Positions 21,077 to 32,464 of a stretch of 64,000 nucleotides of DNA are shown piece by piece. The stretch comes from Campanula takesimana (lineage: Eukaryota; Streptophyta; Magnoliopsida; Asterales; Campanulaceae). Made by a program: the position numbers and the translations under genes. The stretch covers positions 806,001-870,000 of the forward strand of contig JAOWBW010000016.1 of NCBI GenBank assembly GCA_026119855.1. The letters are read 5' to 3'. Under the pieces are notes generated by a model. That model was not told where the DNA came from, did not search any database, and saw only the letters and a list, made by a program, of their open reading frames with translations. Each line of letters opens with the position of its first letter. The stretch's first letter is position 1.

Positions 21077-24000
21077 TCAAGTTGGAGCATGAAGATTACG
21101 AATGCCCAACTTGCCAACCAAAAAACGAAATCGTGTTGCTCCAAGAGGCTTTGTAAACAAATCTGCAACTTGATTCTCAGTCATAATATCCCCAGAAGCA
21201 ACTCTTTCCCGAACAAAATAACAATCCATGTCAACATGTTTTGTTCTTTCATGAAACACTGGATTGTTTGCGATATGACACGTCGCTTGATTATCACAAA
21301 AGAGACGAGTGGCCTCTGTTTATGGAGCTTCAAGTTCGTGCAAAATCCATCGTAGCCAAATGACCTCGCTAACAGTGGATGCCATAGCTCTATACTCGGC
21401 CTCTGCTGACGATCTAGATACAACTGACTGTTTCTTCGTGCGCCAAGAGATTGGAGCTCCCCCTAACGTGATGAAATACCCCGTACAAGACCTCCTAGTC
21501 ATAGGGCATGCACCCCAATCAGCATCACAAAAGGCTTCAAGTTGCAACTTGCCATGTGTAGGAAGGAACAAACCTTGACCAGCTGTACCCTTAAGAAAAC
21601 GTACCACACGAATGGCTGCATCCATATGTGTGCGTCGAGGTGATGAAACAAACTGACTCAACCGGTTGACTGCAAACTGAATGTCAAGCCTAGTGACTGT
21701 CAAATAAAGAAGTCGACCAACTAACCTGCGGTATTGGGATGCATCAGCGTGAGGGCTGTCGTCATCAGTGCTAAGGCGTAGATTTTGCTCCATAGGAAAA
21801 TCACTGACTCGTCCTCCTTGGTATCCACTCTCTTCAAGAATATCCAGAGTGTACTTCCGTTGACTAAGTACAATGCCCTCATGTGATCTTGCCACTTCTA
21901 TCCCCAAGAAGTATTTTAAGTGTCCGAGGTCTTTGATGCTGAACTTGTCATCCATGTACGTCTTTACATCCTCAATATTTGGAACATTATTCCCAACTAA
22001 GAGGACATCATCAACGTAGATGAGAGCAGTAACATATATGTCATCCCTTTTGTAAACAAAAAAAGAATGATCTGCCCGTGACTGCCTGAAACCAATATCA
22101 AGGAGAGCATTAGTAAACTTCTGATACCAATTTCGTGATGCCTGTTTAAGTCCATAGATTGACTTCTGAAGCTTGCAAACTCTAGTCTCCCCTTCTTTTG
22201 CAAAGCCTTGTGGTATTTTCATGTACACATCTTCTGCTAAATCCCCATGAAGAAAGGCATTGTTCACGTCCAGTTGATGAATCGCCCAATGACGTTTGGC
22301 TGCCACTGCTAGAAGGCTCCGCATGATGACTAGTTTTGCAACAGGAGCAAAAGTGTCATGATAATCTATCCCTTCTACATGTGTAAATCCTTTTGCCACT
22401 AAGCGTGCCTTGTACCTTTCTATTTCTCCATCTGGTTTATATTTTATCTTATAAACCCATTTGGAATCAATATCCCTTTTCCCCGTGGGCAACGCCTCAA
22501 GTGTTCACGTACCATTGGCTTCCAAAGCTTCTATCTCCCTTTTTATTGCTTCACGCCATTCCTGAATTTTTACGGCCTGGTGATAGTATTTAGGCTCATC
22601 GCGTGAAGTGATGGCCGCAAGAAAAGCCTTATGAGTGGGAGAAAAACATTCATAAGAAATGTAGTTAGATAGAGGATATACCTTTGAGGTTACTGAGTTG
22701 GAACTGGGAGGCGGATGGTCTATGGAACCGGGTAAGTTGACAACGAATTCCTGGAGGTGTTTAGGATGATGTCATTGTCGCTCACTTCGTCTGCTTAGTT
22801 CTGGTGCTAGTTGGTCGGTGACCTATTCAGCAGGTGTTGGCACAACTGGTTCGTCAACTGTCTGAACAACTGACTGTTCATGTGCTGGTGTTGTAGAATC
22901 CAGTTGTGTGTACACCTGTTCCCTGTCAACTACCTGCTCAACTGACCTCTCAAGTGGTTCCAGCTGCTCTAATTCTGCAATTTCTTCTTCCCAATCTCTG
23001 TCCCTGTTATTACTCAAAGAAGGCGTATTGGCTTCTGAAATGATTCTTTTGAAAGGAAACACATCTTCCACGAACTTAACATCACGGGACGTATAAATCA
23101 CTTTAGACTCCAAATCAAAAACCCTATAACCTTTTTGACAATAAGGATACCCAACAAAGACACAAGGTCTCCCCCTTACATCAAACTTGTCTCCCCCTTT
23201 CTTATTATTCTTGGCATAAGCCAAACATCCAAAAATATGGAGATGATCAAAAGAAGGTTTATTTTTTAGTAAGATTTCATAGGGAGTTTTATTTGTCAAA
23301 AGTTTGGAAGGCAAACGGTTAATTATATATGCTGCAGTCAAAACACATTCCCCCCAAAACCTTTTCGGTAAGCCTACCTCAAAACGTAGAGCCCTTGCCA
23401 TGTCTAAGATGTGACGATGCTTGCGTTCGACAACTCCATTTTATTGTAGAGTGTCGGTACAAGACGTCTCAAGCATTATCCCGTTATCAACATAGTATTC
23501 TAGCATCAAAAGTGACTGAAATTCACTCCCATTATCACTTCTAATACTCTTGACCTTTTTATCAAATAGGGTGTTGACCATATTACAAAACATAGTGAGG
23601 TAACGATGGACTTCATATTTATGCTTCATCAAGAAAACCCATACACCCCGACTAAAATCATCAACAATGGTCAAAAAATAATGCGCACCCGAGAAAGAAG
23701 GCGTTTTATAGCTACCCCAAATGTCACAGTGTATTAAATCAAAACAGAACTGAGTTTGAATACTACTAGTAGGATAGGGAAGTCTCGTCATTTTGGCTTG
23801 AAAACATGAGTCACAATGTTCTTTTCCCTTATTACAATTACCAGAAAACTAAGGATTAAAAACAGAAGAATGTCCCAATCTTTTGTGCCATACCCGTGCA
23901 TCAACTGTTGCCGTCATTGCCATTTGTTTCTTTATGACCGGTTCCAGGTGATATAGACCATCGCTGCATCTACCCATTCTAATCAGGGTCCTCGAAGCTA

Positions 24001-25387
24001 AGTCATGTATCACACAAAAATCCGGAAAGAATGTGAGAGCACAGTTCAAGTCTTTTGTCAATCGACTAACAGATAAAAGATTGCATTGGAAATAAGGAAC
24101 GTTTAAAACATGACGAATATGTGATCCATTCGGGAGTATGGCATCACCAATCCCCTTGACTGGTATGACATCGCCATTGGGAATTCTGACAGGTGCCTCC
24201 GTTCCAGTCCGGACTCGATTCTCCAGCATTGATTCGTTGCAGGTTATGTGATCACTCGCTCCTGCGTCAATGATCCAAGTGTGCATATTATTCTGTTTAC
24301 CTGCTATGTTTGCAGTAGGGAGGGACTTTTGTTTGCCTTGTGTTTTGTCGGTAAAGAATTGAATTAATTGCTGGTACTGCTCACCGGTAAATCCAAGAAT
24401 TGGACTGTCTTCTACCGTTGCAAGGTGTGTCGTTGTCCCAGGAACCCACTTCTGATTGCTCTTCTTCCTTTCTGGATATCCTATGATTTTGTAGCAGCTT
24501 TCAATCATGTGACCCAACCTTCCACAGTGTGTGCATTTTGGCTTTTGTGTCTGTCCAGTTGACTGTACACCTGACTGAGCAACTGGCTGAACAACTGTCT
24601 CCACAACTCGCTGACTGCTTCGTGTCTGAAACGCAGTTGCCTCAACATCCACCTTTCCGGCTATACTGATCTGTTTCTGTTTCTCATCCTCATAAACGAG
24701 ATGATAAGCCGCTCCTAGACTGATTGTCGGTTTCATGCTCAGAATTTGGGTTTTAATTGTCCCAAAACTAGCATCCAACCCCATAAGAAATTCATACAAA
24801 CGCTCCTTTTCCCTCATCTCCACAAGTTTCGTGGGTGTATCACATGTGCACCCAGTACACTTACATTTGCGTAACGGAGCAATAGACTGGATTTCGTCCC
24901 AAAGACCCTTCAACTTCGTGTAGTATGCCGACACTGAGAGGTTTTCTTGTCTCGTTTGGGTTATGGCGTGCTTTATTTCATAAGCCCTAGGCGCGCTTTC
25001 GCTCCCAAAACGCTCTTGCAAGTCCTCTCATATTTCTTGTACCGTCCATGCATGTTTTACACTATTGCGAATATCCTTCTCCATAGCACTGTTCAACCAC
25101 CCTTTGACCATTGCGTTGCACCGCTTCCATAACGCCAACTCTGCCGAACCTTCATCTGGGATTGGAATCGTTCCATCTACGAATCCGATTTTATTCTTCG
25201 CAAAAAGGGCATTGCTCATCTCATCAACCCAATCTGCATAGTTCCCATCTCGAAGAGGATCGCTTACGAAGACGGTGTTTGGACTGTCCGATGCCGAAAT
25301 AAAATATGGAGACATCACATCTACCTTACTTCCAGCCGCCGCCCTACTGTTCTCGGCTTTGGCTGTGGTGTCGTCATCTCCGGCCAT
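21077..25387 (-). pseudogene. Ale-like copia gag-pol polyprotein with seven in-frame stops
   Basis: One frame of 1,437 codons runs from ATG 25387 to the stop at 21077, with no frameshift. Domains in order: UBN2-type gag (DPLRDGNYADW), CCHC knuckle (CTHCGRLGHMIESC), protease (WIIDAGASDHIT), integrase (SDNGSEF, ERKHRHIL), RT (QLDVNNAFLHGD, YVDDVLL) and RNase H (CDADWG, SSAEAEYRA). Stops replace single codons at 25028, 23849, 23441, 22823, 22772, 22505 and 21320. Context suggests TGG, CAA/CAG or CGA originals (NGT*TLE, Q*NGVVER, ERQ*HHP), so all fit C-to-T or G-to-A changes. The element cannot make its own enzymes. Confidence 0.9.
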
Positions 25388-25486
25388 GGTGGGGGTGATA
25401 GGAGAGGCAAAGAAGAGAAGAAAGAGAGGAAAAAAAAAATGTGTGCGGAAGCTACTCGGTTTAGATCAACCGAGCTCTTGATACCA

Positions 25487-25711
25487 TGATAGAATTGATA
25501 AAGGGAGAAGATGAAAACATATGAACTGAATTGTTTTATTCACATTATGCGGCTACATGATTACAAGAGGGAGTATATATACAAACAACTAAAACCCTAA
25601 TTGGCTAACTATAGAAAAGAGATAACATGGAATGAAAATACTATACATAAATAATGTGACTTGCCCACCAAGTAGTATATGGGCCGGACCATCAACACAT
25701 CAATTCCTTCA
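25487..25711 (-). repeat. 5' LTR of the Ale-like copia
   Basis: 225 bp, followed on the minus strand by the primer-binding site. It contains the promoter, with a TATATATAC-like box near 25577. Confidence 0.95.
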
Positions 25712-26163
25712 CGCAATGTCACTAGATGGTTTATAATATTCTTCAAAATAGCCCATAGCGCAAGTTCAGAATAATCCTCCTCATCTTGTATGTATGGATC
25801 TCCTAATTCCTCTTTGGTTTGACAACTCTATCAGTTTCTTCTTCTTCATTGTATTCTCTGGTAGCTGGCTTAGAAAAATATACGGTTTTTCGAAAAATTT
25901 CAACCATTACAACAATCTTTGGATTAGTTGGGTCGGTTGTATAATTGCAGTTGTAACAACTGTGAAAATACTCAGTTATCATCTCAGATAATATTTTGTT
26001 ATCTGAAAGAAAGAGATTTAGTCATGAAGAGCGTCGCAAACCACCTTTCTGAAAGAATCAGAGCATTCGAAGGGAATTGGAGGACTATTATCAATACTAG
26101 TATGGCGAGTAGACTCATCTATCACAACTGTGAAAATACTCAGTAATTTTCTTGATTTCTTAA

Positions 26164-26350
26164 TACTCCCACCGTCTCATAATGATCTTCACGTTTGACT
26201 ATTCAGAGCACGTTTGACTATTCAGAGCACTTGCTTCACTAACCATGTTGTGTTTATGCACCTTTTAAGCCTAAATTGTCGAACTGAGAAGAACTTTTTG
26301 GGACAATAGAAAATGGCAAATGAGAAAATCAATTTGGGACGGAGGGAGTA
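26164..26350. mobile_element. Stowaway-like MITE, family A
   Basis: Ends TACTCCCACCGTCTCA and GGGACGGAGGGAGTA are inverted, with TA target sites. Internal words TTGTGTTTATGCAC and CTTTTTGGGACAAT recur in the copies at 19640, 43482 and 47661. It lies about 280 bp downstream of the MCM5 stop and was co-duplicated with the MCM5 3' end. Confidence 0.8.
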
Positions 26351-26631
26351 ATTTTTTACTGTGCTGATGACATGAGTTCTGACTAGAGTGGCAATCAATT
26401 TCAGGAGGCAGGGTCAAACAAATTCATGATACATTTCCTTTTCAATTTTTGAATAAGAAAAAAAACTAGAACATAAACTGTTACAACCACGAACTAATTC
26501 GCTTGTACCAAACATGCTGGCAGCCTGAGTTAAAGGTTACATGTGAAAAATACAAGTCGAGTAAATATGACAACATCAAGGAGTGCAGGTGCAAGTAACA
26601 TTCTTAAACTGGTTGCTGTTTACAACGAAAA

Positions 26632-26769
26632 TCACGCTTTTCGAAGAATAACACGCCTTTCTCTCTTGTATTCAACTTCATCTCGCTGGTGCATTATTAT
26701 CAGCGCTCTTCTCACCTGCCATATATCATTACTCATTAGTATCTGCAACTGTTTAACTAGGCAAATTGT

Positions 26770-26803
<34 letters not shown>

Positions 26804-29800
26804 TATGAGAATGGACTCTTACGATAGATTCATTTAGGCCCATTCGGGCAAGCTCATCAATTAGCCTTCTCTCAGATATGTGGCTCCCAATCCCCATTCT
26901 TCTCTTGATCTGAGCTTCTGCTTGCTGCTCATGGCAAAAGGATAATAATGTAAGATTCTTGGCACTAAAACCAAATCAAACAGTCAAAAAGACGCTCAGT
27001 TTTTGAGTCAAACCTTGATCTCATTTGCCATTTCGGGTGTACGATTAATATGCTGGTTAATTCCGGATTTTGCTGCATCCATCGTTGAATTGTTGAAAAG
27101 CCTAATAGCTTCCATCACATGGTTCTCATTTGCAATATGGGACCTATCAATATGCAAAGGAAAAGGTATATTAGACTATCTTGTTCTGAAAAAATGTTGT
27201 ACAAAGAAATATGATTAATTTCTAAACCAATTTTTATCTTATGCTTGTAGATATAACTTCTACTACCTCCGTCCTTAGATGAATGTCCAAATTTCATTTT
27301 AAGAGATTCTGAAAATGTTCCCTTTTTTGACAATTTAAATGGCAAGTAAGATGTAGCACATGTTTCAATGGCAAGATTAAATACCATATTGAGAAACTTA
27401 CAGTTTCATTTTTGCAAGTGACTCGCTCAATCTAACTATAGCTTCCAGCTGTCTCACAGTAATCGGTACTGCAGAGGATTCCCCACTTTCATTCGCCTGT
27501 TTCCTCATATCCTGCAAGAACCATGCCCATTACAGGTTAAAAAAGTAACAAAAATTGAAGTAAAAGAAAAACATAGCGTGAGATAAATCATAAAGTGGGG
27601 AATATATTATTACGATCAGCTAACCAGTACCTGTCTAATCTTGACATAGTTTTCTTGCAACATTGTGGCTGCAGAATCTGACAGGCGAGGCTTGCACACT
27701 GTACGACAATACTGAATATACCTGCACAAATATAGCCACTCAATAACATCTCACCTTAGAAATAATGAAAATTTGAAGAAAATATCATTGAGGAGCTTTT
27801 TAATAAACACCTCTTGAGCCAATTATCTTCTTCGGTAGTTCTGGTGTCACCTGTGGTAGCACTAGCTGATGCGTGCAATTTGATGATATGACTAGCTATA
27901 CTCTGCAAAGGAGAAACAAACAATTGATGTGCTCAATATGAAGAGGTACCACAAATGTATAATCCCATATTTCCATTTATACGTTGTTCATATACTATTA
28001 GACAATTTATAGTGGAAATCAACATCTTTTGCTGACCTCGACTTATTTTACTCCCTCCATCCCAGAGTGATGTTCCCACTTTTTTTGATGTTAATACGAA
28101 GGAAATTTGAGCAATAATTTTAATTTAATTTGATTATCCTAATAAAGATATAAAACTTGTTATTGATAGTATTTATAATGGTCTATCATTAACAAGCTTT
28201 ATATTTTCATTTGTATAATTAAACTAAAAGTATAGGCTCAAAGTTTTTTCGTAATAACATAAAAAAAAAGTGGGAACATCATTTTGGGACGGAAGGAGTA
28301 AATAGAGAGGAATATGTCTCGTACTGAACTTGCACCATGTAAAAGAGACCATGGCTGATAATAAAACTATTTACCTTGTCTTGATTGTACATCCTGATAT
28401 CCTTCACAATAAATATCAGATCAAATCTTGAAAGAATTGTAGTCTGCAAATCAATGTTGTCCTGCGCTGTCTGAAACACAATTATTTCGTCAGTTGCTTG
28501 ATATTTGACTTCAAAGGTGTAATCGAGAAACTAAACACAAATTGAAAACTGTAACAATTTATTGACCTTAAGATCATCATAACGTCCTGATGGAGGGTTA
28601 GCAGCTGCAAGTACGGAGGTCCGTGAATTTAGAACTGTTGTTATTCCAGCTTTTGCAATAGAAATAGTTTGTTGTTCCATGGCCTCGTGAATTGCTACCC
28701 TAAGATTCAGGAATATATAAAAAATTTAGAATCCCTTTGAATATAGTATAAAATAAGAGGTTCGACAAAAATACAAAATACATATCCAGTATACACTGAC
28801 CTGTCTTCTGGCCTCATTTTGTCGAACTCATCAATGCAGACAACACCTCCATCAGCCAAGACCATGGCTCCTCCTTCCAGATAAAACTCGCGCTGAGCAA
28901 AATTAAGTTATATATTTAGTTAAAAAAAACTAGGAATAAGAATTTACTTAGAAATTAAGACCCCTAAACTATTTTGATAAGCACTTAAAAAAATGCACAC
29001 TTACAGTACTGTTGTCTTGAATCACAGAAGCTGTAAGACCAGCAGCTGATGATCCTTTTCCGGATGTGTATACAGCTATAGGAGCGGTCTTTTCGACGAA
29101 CTTAAGAAACTTCACAGAAGAATTACCAGAAAATTAGTATTCCCTCCGTCCCAAAATGAATGTCCAAAAAAATTTGAAATTTACTATTGATCACGAGCAA
29201 GTTTCAAAATTTTTTGGTCATTCATTTTGGGACAGATGTAGTAATTGAGATTGTTGTGGCGAGGAATAGAGAAACCGGCAACTATTGAACCAACCTGTGA
29301 TTTGGCAGTAGATGGATCGCCCAGGAGCAGAACATTGATATCACCTCTTAACTTCACGCCATCTGGCAATGTCTATACAAACAGAGGGAGTGAGGATGTT
29401 TTATAAACCAGATATGCAAATCAGAGTCCAAGAAAAAGTTCATGGCATACCTTTCTCGATCCTCCAAACAGGAGACATGCCACTGCTTTTTTCACATCGA
29501 CATGACCAAATATGGAGGGAGCAATTTTGGAGCATACATTTTCATATGCATTGCCTTCTGAAGCAAATTTCTTGAATTCTTCTATCTGCAAGCATATGAA
29601 ATAGCCCAGTCAAAACACCTCCTACTGCATGTCATTTGATTCTTCAAACTATCGAACTTTTTTCTACGTGTGAGTGCCAATCCAACACAAGTCATTATTT
29701 ATTGAATATTATTTCAAATGAAATTGCATTCATGTAATTTTCATTCCGAGGATCTAAGAGATTACCTCTTCTGTTGTGAAACTGGTAGAACCGCGCGAAT

Positions 29801-31508
29801 TGGATTCGTTTGTTTCTTCTATTCCTACAACCCTTATATATGGCTGTCTAACTGCAACTGCTCCTTTGTGCCTGAATTAGAATCCCAAAAGAAGAATTTA
29901 AGGAGAATGATGTACATAAAACATTAAAACTAAAGGAAATTTATAGAGCCAGAAATATTACGATGAGGACGAATTTGAAGCTTGAAAGATGCTATAAATT
30001 CCCATTATGGTCAATCGTGTCCCAGGCACTATTGTTTGAACGAGATGCCTATCAACTGACAGGAGCACGTTCCTTGGTAGCTCTCCAGTGGGTACATCCT
30101 TCATTTCAGTAAGAATAGAATTAAGAATATAAGAGCTAGGTTTTCTTACGGTCAGCTGAAATGCTAATCCTAAGAACAGAATCTCAAGATTTCAAACAAA
30201 CAAAAAAAAAATTACCTCAGGGTTTTCTTGTAATTTTAAAGTCTGCTGATCAACATACTTGCTTCTATCTGGAACAACGATCCACGGATCAATGGGGCAT
30301 GGATCTTCTCCTAGCTGCAAGAGTTCCAACCAAACATATTATCAGTAACTATTGGATAAATTTACATAATACCAGTAACAATATGTTTGTGAGATAGAGA
30401 ACCTGAGCTACATGGTCACATGAGCGTGGGACAATTGCTCCGCCTAAGCCAGGGCGACATGGAACAACTTTCACATTTTTACAATTCCTGCACAACAGCG
30501 TCACGTATGTTGCCTTTGCCTTAGTCCGGGATGCTGCGATTGTAATCCCTGATATCTTAACTAATTTCGATATATATTGTGCCTATCATTCAACAAACAA
30601 AAAAAAAGTCAACACGAATAAATTCCAAGCTTCAAAAAGACTAAGAAAAAATATCAAGAAGATGAACCCACCCCAAGTGATCGCATTGACACTGGGTCCT
30701 CCTCAGAAGTCAACAAGATTTGCACTTCACCAGTCTCCGGCTCTTCCATTTCCCCAGTTTCTCCAGCAACCTTTGACTTCAAACTCGCAAGAACTTCTGC
30801 AGCTGCAGTTTCAAACTAACAAAAGACCGCAAATGAAAACAAAATCAATATTTGGTTCATTTCATACTAAAATTGCAAAAAACTGACTATAATCATAGAT
30901 TATCAATGAATTAAACAACAGTATGGAAAAGATATTTTGAAAAGATTCTTAGGTAAGAACTATGCAGAATAGCTGATGTTACAGATACAACCATACATAT
31001 CAAGACCAACATTTTAAAGCCACAAATTAACAATCAACATTATGAATGTAACAACTAGTCAAATAAACCCCAAACATGAACAAATATGAATTACAGAAGT
31101 AAAATTCATCATATTGTAGCAGGAATTCGAGAAACCCATCTAACTAAATCAAATGAAGCCCTAATTTTGAAATTAGGGCATGCATAGTAAGGAAATGTAG
31201 AGATCCATTACCAGGGGAAGATAATCGGCGGGATTTTTCCGGAGGAGATCTCGGAGATCTTGGTCTTTGTCGTAGGTGAGGAGGTCGGAGAGATTGACGA
31301 GGAGGAACTTAGGGTTTTGGACCAGACTTTCTCTATAAGGGAATACATTTGGTTGGTGTTGCCGAGCGAAGTTCCTGATGAACTCCTTGAATTTCCTCAG
31401 GACGGTGTGACGGCTGGCCGCCTGTTCAGACCCTGCGCCACCGGCGCCGCCACGGGGAAACTGAGCTTGGTCGCTGTAGTATATCTCACCTTCATCCCAC
31501 CCAGACAT
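26632..31508 (-). CDS. MCM5: DNA replication licensing factor MCM5
   Basis: Subunit of the nuclear MCM2-7 replicative helicase. Eighteen exons, all phase-checked: 31212-31508, 30672-30815, 30403-30582, 30216-30314, 29962-30098, 29766-29871, 29451-29585, 29295-29372, 29005-29109, 28801-28892, 28567-28699, 28375-28470, 27811-27902, 27631-27721, 27402-27511, 27014-27143, 26823-26924, 26632-26715. They give 736 residues, close to plant MCM5 (about 730). It starts MSGWDEGEIYYSDQ; an in-frame ATG four codons upstream is less family-like. Zinc-finger cysteines lie near 178-202, Walker A GDPSTAKSQ at about 384-392, Walker B CIDEFDKM near 446-453 and the arginine finger SRFD near 516. No break seen. 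Introns hold MITEs at 28049 and 29138. Confidence 0.97.
26771..26803. repeat. (GT)n(GA)n microsatellite in MCM5 intron 17
   Basis: A TG run followed by AGAG units. The paralogous intron at 20161-20209 has a shorter GTGTG part and a longer (GA)n, so the tract has diverged since the duplication. Confidence 0.85.
28049..28300. mobile_element. Stowaway-like MITE, family B, in MCM5 intron 12
   Basis: Ends TACTCCCTCCATCCC and GGGACGGAAGGAGTA. Subterminal TGATGTTCCCAC and GTGGGAACATCA are inverted. About 250 bp; a relative lies at 56536. Confidence 0.85.
29138..29243. mobile_element. Short Stowaway-like MITE, family C, in MCM5 intron 8-9
   Basis: 106 bp. CCCTCCGTCCCAAAATGAAT is inverted as ATTCATTTTGGGACAG. 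Nearly a continuous foldback. Relatives lie at about 40970 (nested) and 45963 (partial). Confidence 0.85.
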
Positions 31509-31537
31509 CTTTTCCTTCAACTCTCTCGCTCTCTTGG

Positions 31538-31544
<7 letters not shown>

Positions 31545-31584
<40 letters not shown>
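31545..31584. repeat. (CT)n tract in the MCM5 5' leader region
   Basis: About 40 bp of CT repeat just upstream of the MCM5 ATG (a GA tract in the gene's sense), with a second short CT run at 31611-31627. GA/CT leader tracts are common near plant transcription starts; any function here is inference. Confidence 0.8.
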
Positions 31585-31588
<4 letters not shown>

Positions 31589-31654
31589 GGCGGAGACAAT
31601 CTGCAATTTCCCTCTCTCTCTCTCTCTGCTCTTGTTTTGTGTATCTGGAATGCC

Positions 31655-31682
31655 TTTTTGGCGGGAATGATTTGGCGGGAAA
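31655..31682 (-). promoter_or_regulatory. Two E2F-type sites upstream of MCM5
   Basis: TTTTTGGCGGGAA (31655-31667) and TTTGGCGGGAAA (31671-31682) match the E2F consensus TTTSSCGC/TTTGGCGGGAAA. They lie about 150-175 bp upstream of the MCM5 start codon. E2F control of MCM genes at G1/S is established in plants and animals. Site matches are seen; binding is inferred. Confidence 0.8.
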
Positions 31683-32146
31683 TGAGTGAGGTGGGAGGAG
31701 GAGGGAAGATTGTGTGTGATGCGGAGCACACGAGACTAACGTGTAAGCGAGTTGGGTTGACTGACTTTATGGAATCCACTATTTTTTTATTTTTTTTTAT
31801 TTTTTTTTATTTTTTTTTATTTTTTTATTTTTTGAAATTCAAACTACCATTAAATTAGATGCAAAAGCATAAGATTTCGGGTAGGCTCTCCACAAACTTT
31901 AGAGGCTCAACCCAAATAATATCAGTAATTACATTGGCATTTTGAATTACATAAAAGTAAATAGATGGATGACAAGTGAGGGTGTTTGTGCATAAAATTA
32001 CAAACAAAAAGTAGCCTTTTCATTTAAAAAAAAAAAAACAAAGAGTAGTGTTATTTTATTATTTTATTTTTTGAGAAGACAGAGTAATGTTCTGGTTACA
32101 CATAAAATTCACAAATACAGTTACCATTGCAATCAGTAATTAGTAA
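31683..32146. other. Upstream region of MCM5 with a (T8A)n run
   Basis: Repeats of T-tracts separated by A at about 31782-31834, then AT-rich sequence up to the copia LTR at 32147. No gene seen. Confidence 0.5.
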
Positions 32147-32464
32147 TGTTGGGATAATGCATTTGAATGTGGAACACTATATTAGAGGATTATACAACAG
32201 AGGGTTTCGTAATGCCTAAACAGAGCAGAAGAGAAGACAAAGAAGGACAAAAAAATGCCCTTTACACGAGTCGTGCAGCAACGCACCAGTCGAGGCAGTT
32301 TGAAGTCTACACGAGTCATGCAAGGCTGAGAATTAGAAAGGGGTAAAATCTACAAGACTCGTGCACTGGTACACGAGTCGTGCACAACGGCAAAGGCTAA
32401 GATTCAGAAAGGGTGAAAACGTACACGACTCGTGCACTGGTACATGAGTCGTGTATAACGGCAA

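Larger units (their letters stand above)
20840..25716 (-). mobile_element. Complete young Ty1/copia element (Ale-like), minus strand
   Basis: Five-base duplication CGCAA (20840-20844, 25712-25716). LTRs of 225 bp start TGATAG and end TTCCTTCA. The two LTRs differ only by two 1-nt indels (GATAAACATG/GATAACATG, GGGCGG/GGGCCGG). On the minus strand the primer site TGGTATCAAGAGC (about 25473-25486, initiator Met tRNA-like) follows the 5' LTR, and a purine tract TTGAGGGGGAG (about 21070-21081) precedes the 3' LTR. It is inserted in the RING-H2 coding exon. The short LTRs and gag style suggest the Ale/Retrofit lineage. Confidence 0.95.
20584..26130 (-). pseudogene. RING-H2 zinc finger (E3 ligase-type) gene split by a copia insertion
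   Basis: The 3' part, 20584-20844, encodes a complete RING-H2: CAIC, fourteen residues, CSH, IFHKNC, ten residues, CPLC. The 5' part, 25712 to about 26130, reads in the same frame after removing the element and one TSD copy (LVT joins LRGYQLS). Near 25815 the upstream frame (EYNEEEETDRVVKPK) shifts by one base against EELGDPYIQDEEDY. An upstream block reading RKVVCDALHD (about 26015-26130) may be an earlier exon. RING-H2 domains bind E2 enzymes in ubiquitin transfer. With a 4.9-kb insertion and a frameshift, the gene is unlikely to be functional. Confidence 0.75.

Noticed and set aside
31492..31779. Minus-strand frames rich in Arg-Glu repeats near the MCM5 start
   Set aside because: Translations of the (CT)n tract in the MCM5 leader and promoter.
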